This document shows, piece after piece, positions 52,120 to 64,000 of a stretch of 64,000 nt of DNA. The notes beneath the pieces were generated by a model. It had not been told where the DNA came from. It was given only the letters and a program-made list of their open reading frames with translations, and did not search any database. A program made the translations under genes and the position numbers. Origin of the DNA: Onchocerca lupi. Its lineage: Eukaryota > Nematoda > Chromadorea > Rhabditida > Onchocercidae. The stretch lies in contig JAOVVO010000393.1 of the NCBI GenBank assembly GCA_028564675.1, positions 1 to 64,000 of the forward strand, read 5' to 3'. The stretch's first letter is position 1. Each line of letters begins with the position of its first letter.

Positions 52120-54428
52120 CTAAAGCACAAACAAATCTAGCAATATGCCTTCCTGATCCTGGTCAATTCGTATTCTGTATCGATGAAAGAATCTACAACA
52201 ATATGAATTTCAAAAAATTATTGTGGTTGAATTTTTTTTTTTTTTTTTTTTTTTTTTTGCGAGATTATTTCAGTCAACATAAAATAATTCAAGAATAATG
52301 CATGGAGAATTTGTTGTCAAGAGTTTGGCCAAGCTTTTTCCTTCATCAAATCAAATAATTGAACTAAAATTAATCTAAGTTCATTAACGGCTTGATGTCC
52401 ATGACTAGTTGCCTAGCAACAAGGAAATTTATAATGCAATTTGATTAAGTTATGCTTAAAATTCTGGATTGACACGTTGCTGAATAAATCAGCATTTCTT
52501 AGTAATTTCATAAATTCAGTTTTGTAGTTTTCAGATTCCGAAATTAAATTTTTATCATTATGAATCAACACTGATATTGTTTTATATTGAATGCTAAAAT
52601 TGTATCTTCTGCTTATAATTATTGCTTTACATAATTTTAAATTTAGCCATTAAATAAAAGTGACAAATTTCGATTGATTTTTCTCTTTTTTTTTTTTTGT
52701 ACTAAACCAAATGAATTAATTACCAATTAACTGAGACGATTTGATGATTGCATTCTTGGTTTTTTTTTTAGAAGCTCTATATATTCCTGCTCTAAGAAAA
52801 TGTAATTTAAAATATAAAATAATACTGAAATCGACTATAGAAAAGAAAAAAGAGATTTAAAAAATTTTAGAACTTAAAAGAAATTTTAAATCTATTTTTA
52901 AGAAATAGCAAATATATAAGTGATGATCGCTTGATTGTAAAAATCGCTGAAAAAAAAAGTTATCTTGCAGCGTATAATTGCTTAAAAAAAATGTCTTGTA
53001 ATGCTAAAAAAAAAAAGAAAAAGAAAAAAATGATTTGAATATAATTGAAAAAAAGTTTAAAAAATTCTCCAATTCGAATTTAAGCATTTCAGAACCTTCT
53101 TGCCCACATATATGAGTTTGGATAGTATTTCAAATTAATGATCGAAGTAATGTTGTCCCTCTGTCTTCCATTTTATTTCAAGTTTGATTATTTCTATTTT
53201 TCTTCTTTCTTCATTTCTATTCTTCTTTGAAAATATCAAACCGTCCCACAGCATTCTCTTCACTCCTAATAATGAAAGGTAATAATTGATAATCGATTTT
53301 AAATGATAAAGTTTCAAAAGTTAACAAATTCTTAAATTTTCAACTGATTTCTTTGGAATTTCAAACGAAATCAAGTTTTCCTAAAAAAGTTTTCTCCCTA
53401 AAAATCAATATTTTTAGTCGGAAAGTTAAAAAAATCGCAGCATACCAAAGTATATAGAAATCTTTTTTTTTTTTTTCGAACATTTCCAGTGAGCAACTTG
53501 TCAACATTTGTCTTTTCCTTTTTGATCTAAACTATTTCATAGCGATCCCTCCTCGCACTTCATTTCACAGTGGTTTTTCTGAATTCTCAAAAATCTTAGA
53601 TATCCCGGGGAAAAGAGAAGGAAAGGGGGGAGGGAGAGGGAGCAATTGGAAATAGAGGGTAGATATGAGATTTGATGATATGCCAGAAGTTACCGTTCGA
53701 ATTTGAGGAGGAATCTTTGTGATATGATATGGGAAGAGAATTAGTGATTAGAAGATGAGAATAAAGATGTTTTGTTAGAAAAGATAACAAAAGTAAGAAG
53801 TCTTATGAACGAGTTATGAACGATAGAATGAGAAAGAGAACGAAATATATATGGTAAATTGTATTGTTATAGCAAATGATTGAAAATGTATCTGTATAGT
53901 TAAATGAAGAAGTAAAATATATTAATTTAGACAAAAATGATTATCAATCTTTATTCAGATGATCATTTAAATAACAAATACTTGCACGTCAAGAATGAAA
54001 ATTGTGTTGGGATAATTCCGATTTCGGAAGATTTCTTCCGTTTTTTTTTTTTTCAATTTTCGAGAAGTGTGTAAGCTTTTCTTGAAATTAAAGTAGAATA
54101 TAGTTTTATCTGGGCGAAATTTCTTTTGTTAGTTTTTATGACCAATTTATGAAATGTTAAAATACTGATAAATTTAAATGGATATAATCGAAAGAGTGCT
54201 GAAGAAAAGTATTTGCTATTTAAATATCATGTGGCTAGATGATATGTCTCTTAGTTATTACCCATATATTACGTAGGTATTACCAAATAATTATTGGATT
54301 TATACATTGCGTGTACTTTTCCAATATAAAAATTCCCATATTCAATTCTTGTATTCTATAATTTTAAAAATTTACGAATGTAACAAGTTTTGATCTTCAC
54401 GTTATTTTTTTTTTTTTTTTTTTTTCAG
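52120..54428. other. Intergenic DNA between divergent WD-repeat and TMPPE-like genes
   Basis: 2.3 kb of shared upstream DNA. On the minus strand, CTTTAG at 52125-52120 could be the leader acceptor of the WD gene. Apart from the X-box at 52408-52420 I see only A/T runs and a G-rich patch near 53610-53660. Confidence 0.5.
52408..52420. promoter_or_regulatory. RFX/DAF-19-type X-box
   Basis: GTTGCCTAGCAAC fits the general RFX site: half-site GTTGCC, one spacer T, half-site AGCAAC. It is also an inverted repeat (GTTGC-CTA-GCAAC). It lies about 330 bp upstream of the start codon of the WD-repeat gene. X-boxes drive ciliary and intraflagellar-transport genes through DAF-19 in nematodes, usually somewhat closer to the start and with a 2-bp spacer. 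Confidence 0.5.
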
Positions 54429-54436
54429 AACGTAAA

Positions 54437-57400
54437 ATGAATAAGATGATGATAAATGAAAGGAGAGATTATTTTTGGAAGAATAAGAAATATATTGCTT
54501 TTCTAATAGCAATCCAAGGTTGCTTTATATTAATGAGAGCCCAAGCTAACGGTATATATCACGCTCAGTTATGCAGGTTTCACGATGTTTTTTCCGTACA
54601 GTTGGTTATGTGTATGATCTCATCTGTCATTTATAGCAGAATTAAAGAGTGAGGTTTTCTTTTTTTTTTTTTTTTTTCTTGTTTGTATGTATTGTTGATT
54701 CTTATTAGGCTTTTTTAAAAGATATACTTAACTCTGGGCTGTTCAGACACGAAAGTTGAAGGACGGTATTAATTATATATGCTTAGGGTTATAAAATTTA
54801 ATTAAAATATTTAGGGAAACAGAGTGAAGGATTCTTGATAATCCTGTACTTCATTCCCGTAATTTTTTGTAGCAGATATAGTCAGAAAGAATGTTACGCT
54901 TATTGCTGAAAGGATATTTGCTGTTTTGCTTTGCTTTCTAAAGAAGATCTACAATATCGGCAGTTATTTCCGCGGCCAACCAGCTTACTGGAAACTTATT
55001 TGGGCTGGACCCGGAATTTAAGAGTCAATAGCACATTTTCCTAACAAACTAAAGAGAAAAAAAAACGATAAAAGGAGAGGAAAAATGGAAGAGTAATTAT
55101 AAATGAATATATCAATTCTTTTACGTAACAATATGAATATTCTTGCTGTTTTGATCTTGGAAAAGTAAAATTAACAACTTGTTGAGATCGTGTTTGCTAT
55201 TTCATCTGAAATAGATTATCCCTTGTCAATTATTTACAAATTTGACGTCATAATATTGTTTTAAAACTTAATAATTGATTGAATTCAGATTGATCCGGCC
55301 GACTGCTATTGTATTGCAAGACTTGTTTAAAGCCTTGACTTTACTCAGCATATTTTTTTCGCATGCTTCACTCCAATTTTTTTATATTTATTTGCCAGAT
55401 AGCAGTTTGGTTTCTACAATTTGGTAAATTTTGTTTTTTCTAATGGTTAGGTAATATGAAAGTGCTTTAAAGTACAGAAATTATTCAAATTCGTTTTTGT
55501 TAAGGATATTCTGTTTATAGAATAACATATCTGAATATCTATTTTTAATTCTGCAGTTTTTGAATAGATAGTAATTTATTGAAGACTTTTAGACACCATT
55601 TTTTTTTTTTTTTTAAGTCGTTGCCAACTTCTTTGCTTGTTATACGGTAGTCGGTCAGATCTTTGCTTTTTTTTTTCAGTTTTATCTGTCTCTCAATATA
55701 TATGCATATGAGTTTTTTCTTGATGATCTTAGTAGTTATCGAACGTCTGAGTTCACATTGGAATTTCTGGCCAAAATTTCTTGCGATTTTTCAATCTAGA
55801 AAATTCAATACCATATCGTCGCTTCTGCTAGCATTATTTTTAACTGGTGTTGGTTTTGCTGTTACACGTTCAGCACCAGTGGTAAGTCATTCCGTCAAAA
55901 AATATTATTGTTCTTTGTAATTGATCTTTCTAGAATTGCAAGATGAATAAGGAATCGATTTCTTTTTCATCAAGAAGTGTTATAAAAAATTAAGAATTCA
56001 TTCCATCAGATTTGCGCAATCTATCAATAGCAAGATGGAGCAATAAAAATAGATGTTTTTGGAAGAAAGACAATAATATTCTTGGAAGTGTCTTTTTTAT
56101 TTTCAAATTTTTTTATATTTCATTTAGGTGAATCGGGTGAATGTGAAAATTCGAAATCTACCTTTATCACTTGATGGGTTCACTATTGTTTTATTAACTG
56201 ATGTTCATATTGGACCTACCGTTAATCAGAAGCGAATCCAAGAAATTGTTGCAATTACAAATGAACTGCATACAGATATGGTGGCTATCTCGGGTGATTT
56301 AGTTGATGGATTTCTATCAAATTTGGTGCAGTCGACTTTGCCACTAGTAAATCTGAAATCAAAGTATGGTGTCTATTATGCTACCGGTGTGTTCATCTGT
56401 TTTTTTAATGTTTGGAAAAATAGATTCTAGTTTTCCAGAAATGTTTAAAATTTCTTTGCTGTTAAGACAACTTCAACTGTTTTCCTTAAATTCAAATATT
56501 TCTCCACCGTAGTGTAATTGAATGTGCAATTAAGAATCAAATCTACTGTTTTGAATAGAAACACTTTCTCTGATTCTATATTGTTTTTGATTTGGTTTTT
56601 TAAGCAGTTTTTAATGTATAAAACGAGTCATCAATTAGCAAAACTATGAATTAAGATATTTATTTTATATTGTTAATTAGAGCTTATTTTTAAAAGTAGT
56701 GTGCACATGAGGAAAGTTTTTGCGGGAAGGCTTTTAAAAATTCTATTTTAAGCTGTTTTATTTCTCAGCATTATTTTTCTTTTTAATTGTATAATCAGAA
56801 TTTTTCTTTTTAAATATCTTCTACTCGATAGAAATTCTTTATTTAATAAAAAATATATCTTTATAGGTAATCATGAATACTACTACGGTGACACGAACGA
56901 ATGGTTGCGTTATTTCACGACGAAATTGAATATCACTGTTTTGCGCAATACAAATCGTAATCTTTGTTCTAGTAGCGGGGACTGTATTTGTGTTGCTGGT
57001 GTAGATGATTTGTTGACAGGTATATTTTCGTTTTATTGACTCTTTTAGCGAAAAATTTTATTTTGTTTTTGTCTAAATTATTTGTATAATTAAAGTTTTT
57101 TTTTTTTTTTTGACTGTACGCATGTGGCTGTGAGAAAGTTCAGATTTCAAAAAAAGAAAAAAAAACTGTTACAATTTCTTTTCTCTTCCAGAAAAACTTC
57201 GGATCCCTGATCATCATATGGATGCAGAACGTGCATTGAGTGGTTGTAGTGAAACACAACCTGTGATACTGTTAGTACATCAACCAAATGCTGCTTCGAA
57301 AATTTTACACAGTACTAAGAAACGAATCGATTTGATTTTATCAGGTCAGTATAAAGAAGAAAGGAAAAAATTAGATGTAGAAAACTGTCTTAATTTGTCA

Positions 57401-58028
57401 AATTAAATTACATTTTATCTCATAACATTTTCTTGTGATAATTCTTTTACAAGTATATTTTTTCATACAATTCATTAATTAATTTGAATATATTTAACTT
57501 AAATTGAATTTCGTAAAAATGTCTCTACCTAAAACACTTCTAAAATCTAAAATCTAAAAAATTTTGATATCTTATTAAAGGGCGAGTCAATATTAATGTA
57601 GGTAGATATGCATATACTTGAAATAGGAACATCCTAACGTCACATATCTTTTTTTATTGAATGGATTAAATTAGACTTTTCCGTATTAGCATCCCATATT
57701 TTCTCATAAAAAATTATAAAAGAAATAAAAAAACGAATAATTAAATTGATTCGAATTAAATAACGCAAGAAAAATATTAGATGAGAAATTGAAAAAATTG
57801 TTTGCTCTATTTGTATGAAATTTTTTTTTAGGACACACGCATGCTGGACAATTTTATGTGGTGTGGTTATTCGTATATCTGAAGAATGACTTCCTACATG
57901 GACTTTATAAAATAAAAAATAGCGACACCCAAATTTACGTATCGTCAGGCGTGAATTATTGGGGTCCACCTGTAAAAATGTTAAATTTATGTGAAATAAC
58001 TTTACTGACTTTACGCGCGTCAGCATAG
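54437..58028 (+). CDS. TMPPE: TMPPE-like membrane metallophosphoesterase, copy 1
   Basis: Seven exons: 54429-54648 (ATG at 54437), 55289-55423, 55680-55881, 56128-56386, 56867-57019, 57192-57344, 57832-58028; phases close to 436 aa (human TMPPE 453). The first half has about four hydrophobic segments. The second half is a calcineurin-like phosphoesterase with all metal ligands: D208 and H210 (TDVHIG), D240 (GDLVD), N271 and H272 (GNHEYYYG), H350 (LVHQP), H373 and H375 (SGHTHAGQ). The AGVDD segment also matches human TMPPE. Likely role: metal-dependent phosphoester hydrolysis on the face of an internal or plasma membrane; the substrate is unknown even in vertebrates. TTTTTCAG ends 8 nt before the ATG, a likely spliced-leader site. 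A paralog follows on the same strand. Confidence 0.9.
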
Positions 58029-59314
58029 ATTACGTGTATAGATGGTCTCTTTTTTTCTTTTGAATGATATATACATATTTAGTTTTCATATGATATATAA
58101 TATTTTTAACATTTTTCAAATATGTTGACGTGAGAAATTTTCTGTAAATTTTTGTTTATTTGTATTTATGCTGTTTAGTAATTATATTCGTGAATTCAAT
58201 GTAGAAAAATAGTGAATGTTTTATATCTGAATTATTTGGTAGTCATGAATTTATTTAATTATAATGCTGTTCACTGTAGAAAGTTATAATAATGAAATAT
58301 ATATTTGTCTGCAGGTTATAATAATGAAATGTATATTTGTTAATTATTGTGTTTGAACTATTTGGTAGCTATAAATTTATTTGATTGTAACGCTGTATTT
58401 ATATGTCTGCAAATTGTAATAATGAAATGTGTATTTGTCAGGTATAAAATCTTATTCCCTTTTCAGAAAACTTTTTTTATGCTAAGAAACTTTTTTAATT
58501 ATTCTTCTAGCAACTCTTTTCATTTTGTGAATTTCTCTGGAATTTCAGTTTGAATGCCTTTTTTTTGATATGGTGGGAGTTTATCAAATTTTTAGCTTGA
58601 ATAATGTGTTGAATTACGAATGTCAAGTTTTATGGGAATTGATCTCCAACATAGTATTACTGCAGATTTGTGTTGGGAATATATTCAGAATATTAGGGAC
58701 TTAAAATAATTAAACAAGACTTCAGAGTAATCCTGATATCTTCAGGGGAATAATTTATAACAGCAAGTTATCATGAAGATCTTTAGAAAGCTGGAAGAAT
58801 TTTTAGTTTAAACAGACATTGAAAACTTTTATTATTATCATCAATCGAACTCTTAGTTATTCCTTCTAAAATTTTGGTATCTAGTCAAGATTGCCAAGGA
58901 TTAAAAACTATTTAGTGGAAATAGTAATATCATGTTCTATTTCATGAGATATCTCGACTGGAGATGTTTTTGTTATTTCGAATACGTATGGTACTCCGTA
59001 TAGGTCCTTTAAATTGCATTTTTTTTTTTTTTTTTTTTTTTTGAGTTCTACCCTAATCATGCATATTATATATTTTTTTATTTGTTAAATTAAAAAGCAT
59101 CTAATTTCACATTAGTCAATAATGCAACGAAATGAAATCTTCAATTTTCGTTTAGTATTTAATAATATTTAATTGTACTAAGCTGATGCTTGCTTCTTTT
59201 TTTATACATATTTTTACAATTTGTTTTACATAGTAAGTAAAGTCTGTATTGAGATTTCGCTTTTCGAGCCACCATTTTTTTTAGTTGACACAATTGGAAG
59301 TTGCTGTTTTACAG
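58029..59314. other. DNA between the tandem TMPPE-like genes
   Basis: 1.29 kb, AT-rich. The first part is the 3' UTR of copy 1, with a degenerate repeat cluster; no canonical AATAAA was found near the stop. No gene was seen. The gap is long for a nematode operon (typically about 0.1 kb). Confidence 0.6.
58220..58441. repeat. Degenerate ~126-bp tandem repeat
   Basis: The TATTTGGTA...TTTATTTRATT segment occurs twice 126 bp apart, and TAATAATGAAAT followed by RTRTATTTGT occurs three times. Several substitutions separate the copies. Confidence 0.8.
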
Positions 59315-59332
59315 GATTCTTGGTAATAGAAC

Positions 59333-62300
59333 ATGATTTTGCGAATTATCCACTTTCCGATCATCATTTCGGGTATTATTTCAGCAACTAGCATTATTCT
59401 TCTGAATATTTTTGGTTTGACAATATTCGGTGTAAGTTTCCTCATGCTTGAAATTTGACATTTATAGAACTTTCAAATTATCAATGGATGAAATACCGAG
59501 TACGCATTTTCCTTTCAAGAAGAGGAAAGTAATTGCGCATTAATTTTATTTCATTTCATTAAAAAAAGTTATCATATCAATTGGTAATTGCAATATATTG
59601 TGACTACAAAATTTTTTCTTAAAGAAGTTTCTATGAAAAAGATATTATTATAGTTTTTCCATTCCCATACTTTGTGTGCTTAATTCTTGAACTTTTCCAG
59701 GAGAAGAAGTTGCACTTTATGCTTCATCTTATATCTTATTTACAGGTGAACGACATTTACGATTATCGGAAAGGCAATCGTGAACGTCAGTTAAGTACAC
59801 TCAAGTTTGAGTTTTTTATATTTCCATTCAGTGTTTTTATATATTTCCGGCTCATTGAATTTGCAAAGTATGTATTAACATATAATACTAATGGTACAAT
59901 GACGAATCATGCAACAAAGGTAATTTTGTACATTTTAATTTAGTTCTCAAAAAATTACTTTAAAATGGTCAAGAAAAATATTATGCATGAAGTAATAATT
60001 GTTAAGAGATCTTTTGTTGCAAGATTATTCCTTGTAACTATTCTTTTATATCTTCCAAAAAAAGCAACAGTATAATTGATTGTATTCAGTCCCATCTACC
60101 TATAGCATCATTGTTTTCAATTGATAATAGTGAGCAATATTTTCACGAAGGATAAATTTCCCTTACACAACAATAAGAGAGTGCTGCACTTATTATTTTA
60201 TTATTTCTGGACATCATAACCGCTTAATATATATTTTCTCATTTTTCTTAAATTAATTTCATTATATAACACTGCAAATTTCAGAAGATAAATATATGGA
60301 AAAAAAATTCCAAAAGATAAATATATGGAAAACGATCTATTTCAGTATTTACAATTGATAGCTATTGGTACGATGTTATGGTTGTTTTTGGGACATGCAA
60401 CGCTTTTCCTATATTTCATTCCTGATCTGATACCACGTTTCTTCGTTAACTTATCCTTCTTATCGATAGGCTTATGGTATCATATTGTTATCCCTTTAGT
60501 CGTATTTGCAATTCTAACTGCAGTGATTTCTGGATTAAAGGTTATTTTTTACCTTAAAAAATTTTTTAATGGAATTTTAAGATTGCGAAATTACACTCTT
60601 TACAGTGAAAAAGACTTAAAATTCAACGTTGACAGTACGTTTAGTGAAAAGTGAAAAGTCCATTTCGTATTTTTGAATAACCTCTTAAAATAGCTGCTCT
60701 AAACAAACCGTCAATTCTTTTGTATTCTCCTGGTATTCAAAGCATATCCTATAAATTACTTATATAAGTCAATCTTCAAAGATATTTGTTTTTTGTAATA
60801 AACCATATTTTGACTGCTCAAAAACATTAATGAATAATGGGCAATTTATCCATATTTTGTAGTCCTCTTGTCTGCTGTCTTCAATATACAAGCATATTAA
60901 GCATTTTATCAACATTTTTTTCAATGATCAATTTACTCGACTTGAATATTATCTTTTTCGAATATATTAAATAGAAAAGACGAATATTTTAGGCGATAAA
61001 TATTTGTCAACCACTCATCAATAAATGTTTTTCCAAGTTTTCTCTTCTGGAAGCATTTTGTTTGAATAAAAATGTGCAAACTGCTTTCACATTGCTTTTC
61101 GCCGTATTTTCATGTTTTTTTTCATATTTTTTCTGTGACACACTAATTATCAAAGTTAGTTTCCCTTTTTACTCATTTTATTCTAAATCTTTAGCACTTA
61201 TCATACTTTTGCCAGTTGCAGTAGCTGAACTTCCTAGTCATCATTACATAATATTAACACAATTTTTTCATTTCTGTTTGATCTGCTGCTTAGATTTCAT
61301 TATTTTTTATTTCATTTAAAATTTTAGATATAATATCACTTTATTATGTTAATAAATTTGGTTTTAAATTATTAAGGATATTGTAGAATATATCACTGAA
61401 TGTCAAGGATTTGCCGGATGGTGCAAAAGGTACTCGATTTGCCTTAATATCGGATATCCATGCAGGTGCAACAGTATTCGAAGAACAAGTTGAGAAAGTA
61501 GTTTTCCTGTTTTTTATTCCTGAGTTTTTCGACTATTTTCTTTTTTTGGTTTTTTTAAAATGCAGTATTCAAATTATCACAAGATTTCTAGGTTCTATTT
61601 TGATTATCCACTAAATTTTTTTAAACATTATTTGCTTTAAAAATATCACTGTGAATTTTTCTCAATATGTGTTTGTAGATTGTGGATCGAGTGAACAGTC
61701 AAGCAGTTGATGCTGTATTTATTGTTGGTGATGCAATAGATGCCCCAAGAAATTCAATAGAAAATCGTGTAAGATCGCTGCGGTATGTATATGTAATTTA
61801 TGTTATGGAATATTAGAATTCAGTATAAAACTTTCTTTTGAATAATTGCAGCTATAAAGAAGTTTTTATAAGCTTCAAATTCGATTCTTATAATTATCTT
61901 TTTGTATTAAACAGGAGTATAATGAATTATTTAGTAGAATATTTTATCATTCCTTTAACTTATAGTAATTCATATACTCATATCTTTTCATTCGATCATT
62001 TCTGTGGAATCAATTGATTTTGTCAAGTGAATTGCTTAACTGGTTACTTCGTGAGACTTACAAAAAAAAAGTCGATATACATTCATTATGAAAATGTAGT
62101 ATTAGATTAAATTTATCCCAATATAATACTCGAGACCTAACAAATGGAGAATTATTCTGAATGCAGCCATTGTTAGTGATAGATAATAAATCTAAGTAAT
62201 TTAATCAATTATTTTATTAAACGCCTTTTATGGCGTGCTTATTTTTTTTAAAATATATTGAGACTTATTTGACAAACTTTTTCACCAAACGGCACATATC

Positions 62301-63467
62301 TGGGTAGATGATTTTCGAGCGATAAACAAATATGAAAAAAAAAATTTATTATTTCTTTTTGAAAGTAAAAATTTTTAGGTTTTTGAAATCGAAAACATTT
62401 TTCGTAAGTGGAAATCACGAGTATTATTACGGTAATGCTTCGGAATGGTTTGATTTATTCGAACACTATGGATTTGAAGTATTGAATAATAGGTTTGTCT
62501 CTGTAATTTTTTGACAATCTGTTCGAAAAAGAAAAAAAGCTGTTGAAGTAGCTGATAATATAATGTTTGTATACTAAGCTACTCGTAAAAAAGCATGCAA
62601 GCATGAATTAGTATGTATGATTTACTCTTTTTTAATCCAAAAGATTTTTCCCAATAATCTCGCATTTCGAATGCAAGTTTTTAATTTGAGTAACGCGAAC
62701 ATTAAATTATTCTTTCATAATCTAATAAGGTATATAAGTTGAAGCAGAATGGAATTTTACAAAAATTCCAGACATGTGCTTTTTCGTGGTATCTGTATTG
62801 CTGGTGTGAGTGATTACTCGAGTGGAAGAAGCGGGTAAATTGACGAATTTTCTCCCTTTTTCGATATCGTTATGGTTATTATCATTCAACTTATTTATTA
62901 ATTTTTGGAAGAAGCGTGATTTCTTCAAGTCTGATTACTAAACTACTGCTTTAAGAAATTTCAAGTCCAAATGAATTTGAAATCTTTTCATAGATTGCCT
63001 AATCATATGTTTGAACCGGTAGAAGCACTGAAAGGTTGTCCGCAGAATACTACAACCATTGTCCTTTCTCATAATCCAGCTTCGACTAAAGAAATTGCTT
63101 TTAATGATGCGCATTTGCGTGTTGATCTCATTTTGTCAGGTTAGTTGAGAAATATTTGTATTTAAATAGGGACACGTGAATATGAATTGTAACTACAAAA
63201 GTTCATATTAGTTGTATCTATCATTGAAAATGTGTACCTGTGTTATTTCGTTAGTAAATCTGAAGAATATTTTTAGGACATACGCATGCAGGACAGTTTT
63301 ATACAGTTGCACCAATTGTTTACTGGATGCTGCCATATTATTATGGATTATATCAGATCTCACCAGAAACGCAATTATTTGTAACGGCTGGTACACTTTA
63401 TCAGGGAGCACCCATGAAAATGGTCTGGATGTCCGAAATTTGGATCATTGAACTTCATGCTTCTTAA
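59333..63467 (+). CDS. TMPPE: TMPPE-like membrane metallophosphoesterase, copy 2 (tandem paralog)
   Basis: Ten exons: 59315-59431 (ATG at 59333), 59746-59919, 60346-60540, 61038-61154, 61387-61497, 61679-61782, 62379-62492, 62772-62834, 62994-63139, 63277-63467; phases close to 437 aa. An acceptor at 59700 would lengthen exon 2 by 15 codons in frame (452 aa). Membrane segments fill the first half, with LFLGHATLFLYFIPD aligning to IFFSHASLQFFYIYLPD of copy 1. All metal ligands are kept: D218 and H220 (SDIHAG), D250 (GDAID), N279 and H280 (GNHEYYYG), H352 (LSHNP), H376 and H378 (SGHTHAGQ). It lacks the Cys-rich loop CSSSGDC of copy 1 and is split by more introns. Weak points are exon 61038-61154 (acceptor TTCCAAG) and the GTTATT donor at 60541. 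An acceptor ends 18 nt before the ATG. Confidence 0.87.
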
Positions 63468-64000
63468 AGTTAAATTTTAAATTTTCAATGATAATGAAAA
63501 GATATAATCTTTAGCCTACAATCGTATAATTTTAAATTTACGTCATAGAAAAATTAATCAATTTTGTTGATTAAGTTCTAGTTTCTCAGCAATTCAATAT
63601 GGGATTTATTTTTCGTCTCAAATATAGATATATGGGAAGCAAAAATTTTAGATTTTTAGAATTTGAATAGATAGTTGAATATAACAAAACTTTTTGCAGC
63701 ATTGCTTGCTAAATTTATCTTTTGAGAAAGGCTATACATTTTATTGCTAAACTTATTATGAATTAGTTCTTTGTTGATATTTGTATTTATAAGTATGTTC
63801 ATAAATCAATTGAAATTGTATCTGAATCAATTGGAAGCTTAATCAGCGAGTAGATGGAACAAACTGGTTTGCTGGTTATTATCAATCATTGTTCATAAAA
63901 GATTTTTTTTAGCATGCAATCATTTATCTATTTAAATGATGTGTGCATTTTACATATTTTTCATCCAATCGATATATGAATTTTCCATTTAGTTCTTGTG
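63468..64000. other. Downstream DNA to the window end
   Basis: 3' UTR of the second TMPPE-like gene and following AT-rich sequence. No AATAAA close to the stop and no further gene seen. Confidence 0.6.

Noticed and set aside
54437..63467. TMPPE pair as a nematode operon
   Set aside because: The 1.3-kb gap is much longer than typical intercistronic spacing and the second gene has its own acceptor only; no further support.

Overview
The window is eukaryotic nuclear DNA, AT-rich with many long A/T homopolymers, and it looks nematode. Genes are broken into short exons with GT/AG introns, acceptors have the short TTTTCAG form, and several first coding exons begin right after such an acceptor, as expected for spliced-leader trans-splicing. 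The protein set (Myt1-type zinc-finger factor, CLN3, SMYD, FKBP8-like, TMPPE-like) is ordinary for a nematode. The long homopolymers and gene spacing would suit a parasitic clade III (filarial-type) species, but this is inference. No bacterial genes, CRISPR arrays, rRNA or tRNA were seen, and no complete transposon.

Layout. 2.5-6.3 kb (+): an FKBP8/FKBP38-type tail-anchored immunophilin with TPRs, 406 aa. 6.8-12.1 kb (-), convergent with it: battenin/CLN3, 393 aa in 12 exons. 13.8-19.2 kb (-): a weak, phase-consistent set of exon-like segments, including a 117-bp tandem duplication. 19.2-26.2 kb: repeat-rich noncoding DNA with a 97-bp x3 minisatellite and a nuclear-receptor DR1 element. 26.2-34.0 kb (+): a Myt1-family CCHHC zinc-finger factor (ztf-11 type), 545 aa. 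34.0-44.4 kb: gene-poor. 44.5-47.6 kb (+): a SMYD-type MYND/SET protein, 472 aa. 48.7-52.1 kb (-): a divergent WD-repeat protein best matching the dynein-2 intermediate chain WDR34/DYNC2I2, with an RFX X-box upstream. 54.4-58.0 kb and 59.3-63.5 kb (+): tandem paralogous membrane metallophosphoesterases of the TMPPE type.

All exon models were built by hand from reading frame, splice dinucleotides, phase and similarity to remembered family members. Exon phases close exactly in the seven main genes, which is the main support for them. These genes have separate jobs: a membrane-anchored chaperone, lysosomal membrane protein, neuronal repressor, methyltransferase-like protein, ciliary motor subunit and membrane phosphatases. 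The one regulatory link visible is the X-box at a candidate ciliary gene.

I found no convincing undescribed multi-gene system. The most useful leads are the X-box/dynein-2 pair, the tandem TMPPE paralogs, the SMYD protein without a visible N-terminal glycine motif, the duplicated exon-like segment at 15 kb, and several palindromic or tandem repeat structures.
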